NCBI GenBank assembly: GCA_030041385.1
Contig: JASHNY010000171.1
Location: 60,882-124,881 of the forward strand
Direction of reading: 5' to 3'
Source: Alphaproteobacteria bacterium
GTDB taxonomy: Bacteria; Pseudomonadota; Alphaproteobacteria; ATCC43930; CGMCC-115725
DNA length: 64,000 nt
Below, piece by piece: positions 60,990 through 64,000 of this stretch (positions are counted from its first letter, which is position 1; every line of letters begins with the position of its first letter). The position numbers were made by a program, and so were the translations under genes. Under the pieces are notes generated by a model. The model was given only the letters and a program-made list of their open reading frames with translations, ran no database searches and was not told the origin of the DNA.

Positions 60990-62795
60990 ATGAGCGGAGC
61001 TGAACAGGGGCCCGGCGCGATCGAACGGCCGGCGCTGGCTAACGAAACCGGCGATTACTGGGGCAGCGACACCGTCGCGCTGATGATGCGCGAGATCGGC
61101 CTGCCCTACGTCGCGCTCAATCCCGGCGCGAGCTATCGCGGCCTGCACGACAGCCTCGTCAATCTGCTCGGCAATACCGCGCCGCAGATGCTGCTGTGCC
61201 TGCACGAGGAGCATGCGGTCGCGATCGCGCACGGCTATGCCAAGGTGGCCGGCAAGCCGATGGGCGCGATCGTGCACAGCAACGTCGGCCTGATGCACGC
61301 GACGATGGCGATCTTCAACGCCTGGTGCGACCGCGTGCCGGTCGTCGTGTTCGGCGCCACCGGGCCGGTCGACGCCGCCCAGCGCCGGCCCTGGATCGAC
61401 TGGATCCACACCGCACAGGACCAGGGCGCGCTGGTTCGCCACTACACCAAATGGGACGACCAGCCCGCCTCGGTCGCCGCTGCGGCAGAGTCGGTGTTGC
61501 GCGCCCACCGCATGGCGGTGACGCCGCCGTGCGGTCCGGTCTATGTCTGCCTCGATGCCGCGTTGCAGGAGAGCCGCATCGGCGCGCTGCCGCCATTGCC
61601 GACAGCCGAACGCTTCCGGCCGCCGCGCGCCGCGGCGCCGAGCGCCGAAGCCGCCGCCGAGGCCGCTGCGATCCTCCAGAATGCCGAGCGGCCGCTGATC
61701 CTCGCCGGCAGGGTCGGGCATGGCGAAGCGGGATGGGCGGCGCGGATCGAACTCGCCGAGGCGCTCGGCGCCATCGTCCTGACCGATCCCAAGACCGGCT
61801 CGACCTTCCCGAGCGGTCACAAACTGCACGGCCCGCCGGCCGGCAACAACCCGAGCGCCGATGCCTGCACGCTGGTGCGCGAGGCCGATGCGATCCTCAG
61901 CCTCGACTGGGTCGATCTCGCCGGCGCGTTCAAGGCCGCGTGCGGCGCCGGGCCGGTGCGCGCCAAGGTGATCCTCGCCTCGCTCGACCATACGGTCCAC
62001 AACGGCTGGAGCATGGACTACCAGGGCCTGCCGCCGACCGATCTGCACCTGCCGGTCATGCCCGACCGCGCCGTGGCGGCGATATTGCCGCTGTTGCGCC
62101 CGCGCGCGCCCGGCTGGCGGGGCTATACCCTCAACAACCCGAAATTGCCGGCGCTCGGCAGCGGCGACACGATCGCGCCTGCCGACGTCGCCGCCGCCTT
62201 GCGCGAGGCGTTGGGATCGCGGCCGACGACATTGATCCGCACCCCGCTGGCCTGGGCCTCCGGGTATTGGGAGGCGGCGCATCCGCTCGACCTCCTCGGC
62301 GGCGACGGCGGCGGCGGCATCGGCGGCGGGCCGGGGATGGCGGTCGGCGCCGCGCTGGCCCTAAAGGAGCTATCGGGCGGCAGCGGCCGATTGCCGGTCG
62401 CGGTGCTCGGCGACGGCGATTGCCTGATGGGGGTGACGGCATTGTGGACCGCGGTGCACTACCGCATCCCGCTGCTGGTCGTCGTCTCCAACAACAATTC
62501 GTTCTTCAACGACGAATTGCACCAGGACCGCATGGCGCGCCAGCGCGGGCGGCCGGTCGGCAATCGCTGGATCGGCCAGCGCATCGCCGACCCCGAGCCC
62601 GACATCGCGACCTTGGCGCGCGGCCAAGGCGCGGCCGGGTTCGGGCCGCTGCGCCGGCCGGAGGAGCTGGTGCGCACCTTGCGCGCGGCGATCGAGCATG
62701 TCGAAGGCGGCGGCGTCGCGCTTGTCGATGTGCGCGTCGAGCCGGGCTACGCGCCCGACACGCCCGCCGCGATCAGCCGCGGCGCGCCGGGCTGA
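60990..62795 (+). CDS. Thiamine-diphosphate-dependent enzyme (acetolactate synthase-like)
   Basis: The 601-residue protein follows the TPP-enzyme layout. The N-terminal Pyr domain has the catalytic Glu in CLHEEHAVAIAHGYAKV (about residue 75), the middle domain has PLILAGRVGHG, and the C-terminal PP domain has GDGDCLMGVTALWTAVHYRIPLLVVVSNNN, the GDG...NN cofactor motif (about 470-500). It is not an obvious acetolactate synthase because the FAD-binding details are not clear. Benzoylformate-decarboxylase-like or oxalyl-CoA-like activities remain open. The APH-family kinase gene follows after 3 bp. Confidence 0.88.
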   Translation: MSGAEQGPGAIERPALANETGDYWGSDTVALMMREIGLPYVALNPGASYRGLHDSLVNLLGNTAPQMLLCLHEEHAVAIAHGYAKVAGKPMGAIVHSNVGLMHATMAIFNAWCDRVPVVVFGATGPVDAAQRRPWIDWIHTAQDQGALVRHYTKWDDQPASVAAAAESVLRAHRMAVTPPCGPVYVCLDAALQESRIGALPPLPTAERFRPPRAAAPSAEAAAEAAAILQNAERPLILAGRVGHGEAGWAARIELAEALGAIVLTDPKTGSTFPSGHKLHGPPAGNNPSADACTLVREADAILSLDWVDLAGAFKAACGAGPVRAKVILASLDHTVHNGWSMDYQGLPPTDLHLPVMPDRAVAAILPLLRPRAPGWRGYTLNNPKLPALGSGDTIAPADVAAALREALGSRPTTLIRTPLAWASGYWEAAHPLDLLGGDGGGGIGGGPGMAVGAALALKELSGGSGRLPVAVLGDGDCLMGVTALWTAVHYRIPLLVVVSNNNSFFNDELHQDRMARQRGRPVGNRWIGQRIADPEPDIATLARGQGAAGFGPLRRPEELVRTLRAAIEHVEGGGVALVDVRVEPGYAPDTPAAISRGAPG

Positions 62796-62798
62796 CCG

Positions 62799-63821
62799 AT
62801 GATCGCGGCCGGCGAACTGGCGCTCGACCGGCTCGAACGCTGGCTCGCCGACCATGTCGACGGGTTCGCCGGGCCGCTGTCCGCCGCGCGTTTCAGCGGC
62901 GGCCAGTCGAACCCGACCTACCGGCTTTCCGCCGCCTCGGGCGATTACGTATTGCGCCGCAAGCCGCCCGGCCCCTTATTGCCGAGCGCGCATGCGGTCG
63001 ATCGCGAGTACCGGGTCATGCGTGCGCTGGCCGCGACCGGCGTGCCGGTGCCGCGCGTCCATGCGCTGTGCGAGGACGATGGGGTCATCGGCAGCGCCTT
63101 TTACGTGATGGAGTTTCTCGACGGCCGCATCTTCTGGGACCAGCGCCTCTTGGGGCAGAGCCGCGACGAGCGCGCGGCGATGTTCGATTCGATGAACGCG
63201 GTGATCGCGGCCCTCCACTCGGTCGATTATGCGGCGCTGGGCCTCGGCGATTTCGGCCGGCCCGGCAATTACCTGGGCCGCCAGATCGCGCGCTGGAGCC
63301 GGCAATACCGCGCCTCCGAAACCGAAAAGCAGCCGGCAATGGACCAGTTGATCGACTGGCTGCCGCGGCACCTGCCGCCCGAAGGCGCGGCGGCGATCGT
63401 CCACGGCGATTACCGCATGGACAATCTAGTCTTTCACAAGACCGAGCCGCGCGTTATCGGCGTGCTCGATTGGGAATTGTCGACGATCGGCGATCCGCTC
63501 GCCGATTTCGCCTATCACGCGCTGACCTGGCGGGTGACGCCGGAATTGTTCCGCGGCCTCGCCGGGGTCGATTTCGCCGCGCTCGGCATTCCGGACGAGG
63601 CTGCCTACGTCGCCGCCTACTGCCGCCGCACCGGCCGCGCCACCGTTGCCGACTGGGAATTTTACATGGCCTACAGCCTGTTCCGGCTGGCGGCGATCCT
63701 GCAGGGCATCGCCAAGCGCGCGATCGACGGCACCGCCGCCAGCGCCGAAGCCGCCGCAACCGGCGCCCTCGCCCGCCCGATCGGCGACATGGCTTGGGAA
63801 TTGGCGCGATCGCTGGGGTGA
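62799..63821 (+). CDS. APH/ACAD10-type phosphotransferase
   Basis: The 340-residue protein has the aminoglycoside-phosphotransferase fold in the acyl-CoA-linked branch: RFSGGQSNPTYRLSAASGDYVLRRKPPG with the ATP-site Lys, VMEFLDGRIFWDQRL, the catalytic IVHGDYRMDN (about residue 203) and the metal-binding VIGVLDWELSTIGDPLADFAY. Human ACAD10/11 N-terminal domains phosphorylate 4-hydroxyacyl-CoAs. The ATG lies 3 bp after the TPP gene, and a 3-hydroxyacyl-CoA dehydrogenase follows downstream, so a hydroxy-acid breakdown role is plausible. Confidence 0.9.
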   Translation: MIAAGELALDRLERWLADHVDGFAGPLSAARFSGGQSNPTYRLSAASGDYVLRRKPPGPLLPSAHAVDREYRVMRALAATGVPVPRVHALCEDDGVIGSAFYVMEFLDGRIFWDQRLLGQSRDERAAMFDSMNAVIAALHSVDYAALGLGDFGRPGNYLGRQIARWSRQYRASETEKQPAMDQLIDWLPRHLPPEGAAAIVHGDYRMDNLVFHKTEPRVIGVLDWELSTIGDPLADFAYHALTWRVTPELFRGLAGVDFAALGIPDEAAYVAAYCRRTGRATVADWEFYMAYSLFRLAAILQGIAKRAIDGTAASAEAAATGALARPIGDMAWELARSLG

Positions 63822-63831
63822 AATCGACCCG

Positions 63832-63919
63832 GTCATTGCGAGCGGAGCGAAGCAATCCCGTTCCGACTATTTTGTGCCATCGAGATTGCTTCGGCGCCCG
63901 GCCGGCGCCTCGCAATGAC
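63832..63919. repeat. Dispersed palindromic element (GTCATTGCGAG type, nested)
   Basis: Outer arms GTCATTGCGAG (63832-63842) and CTCGCAATGAC (63909-63919) are a perfect 11-bp inverted repeat. Inside, CGAAGCAATC (63848-63857) pairs perfectly with GATTGCTTCG (63884-63893). The same nested design as at 51689-51789 but with different arm sequences. Confidence 0.88.
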
Positions 63920-63935
63920 AAATCGGAGGCGGATG

Positions 63936-64000
63936 ATGAGCGAGAAAATCGGGGTTGTCGGGGCCGGGCTGATGGGGGCGGAGATCGCGCTGGTCTTTGC
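63936..64000 (+). CDS. 3-hydroxyacyl-CoA dehydrogenase, N-terminal fragment
   Basis: The window ends after 21 complete codons, reading MSEKIGVVGAGLMGAEIALV, the GxGxMG dinucleotide-binding start typical of 3-hydroxyacyl-CoA (or 3-hydroxyisobutyrate/3-hydroxybutyryl-CoA) dehydrogenases. CGGAGGC lies 6 nt before the ATG at 63936; an ATG at 63933 is in frame as well. It follows the phosphotransferase and suits a fatty or hydroxy-acid breakdown unit. Confidence 0.75.
   Translation, partial: MSEKIGVVGAGLMGAEIALVF

Overview
The window is uniformly GC-rich (roughly two thirds G+C by eye) and reads as a chromosomal stretch of an alphaproteobacterium. Support comes from CtrA-like TTAACCAT boxes, a 6-1-6 Fur/Mur-type palindrome, hopanoid-type lipid glycosyltransferase genes, NodT-type efflux, many BKACE/SDR/ABC genes, and dispersed GTCATTSCG inverted repeats. 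I cannot fix the genus. No plasmid, phage, integrase, transposase or CRISPR is visible.

Layout. (1) 1-13735, minus strand: one giant open frame (>4,570 codons, running off the left edge) for a repetitive beta-helical surface or secreted protein with an N-terminal LEPR-XLL-type motif. The ORF track misses this frame because its stop lies outside the window; the long plus-strand ORFs drawn there are antisense shadows. Its upstream region carries a cluster of CtrA-like boxes. (2) 14295-24272: a compact biosynthesis-and-export locus. It holds a B12-domain-like radical SAM protein, a 2OG-Fe(II) oxygenase plus methyltransferase pair, and a minus-strand operon. The operon comprises an NodT-type outer-membrane channel, a periplasmic adaptor, a small DUF3467-like protein, an O-methyltransferase, a second radical SAM enzyme and two unassigned proteins with similar C-terminal signatures. 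It looks like an undescribed natural-product (possibly peptide-modifying) pathway and is the best candidate for a new system here. (3) 24711-34626: aldo/keto reductase, ClC-CBS channel, DUF4213/DUF364 protein and a TonB-dependent receptor behind a Fur/Mur-like operator, then bioB translationally coupled to an orphan molybdenum-hydroxylase large subunit. (4) 34735-41685: a CAT-anticodon tRNA, a ModA-like binding protein divergent from a LysR regulator, then a GntR regulator divergent from a TauD dioxygenase and an SsuA/SsuB/SsuC-like ABC importer, each divergent pair with clear operator palindromes. (5) 41754-46554: a conserved hypothetical, ChrA, a sterol-desaturase-type hydroxylase, a DUF4239 membrane protein and a K+-channel-like protein. 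(6) 46532-51569: a DUF1254 protein, a formylglycine-generating enzyme and a Tat-type arylsulfatase; the maturase and its substrate overlap by 4 bp. (7) 51800-55523: a frameshifted cupin remnant, an NmrA-like SDR, a BKACE-family enzyme, and a yybP-ykoY (Mn2+) riboswitch ahead of a GDT1/TMEM165 family Mn exporter. (8) 55644-64000: a CCG-domain Fe-S protein, an MFS exporter, a ceramide-glucosyltransferase-like enzyme overlapping an UPF0104 membrane protein, a tiny His/Cys-rich secreted peptide, a TPP-dependent enzyme with an APH-type kinase, and the start of a 3-hydroxyacyl-CoA dehydrogenase.

Several gaps contain GTCATTCCGG/GTCATTGCGAG palindromic elements, which look like a family of dispersed non-coding repeats. 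All family names are assigned from motifs read by eye; no database search was run.
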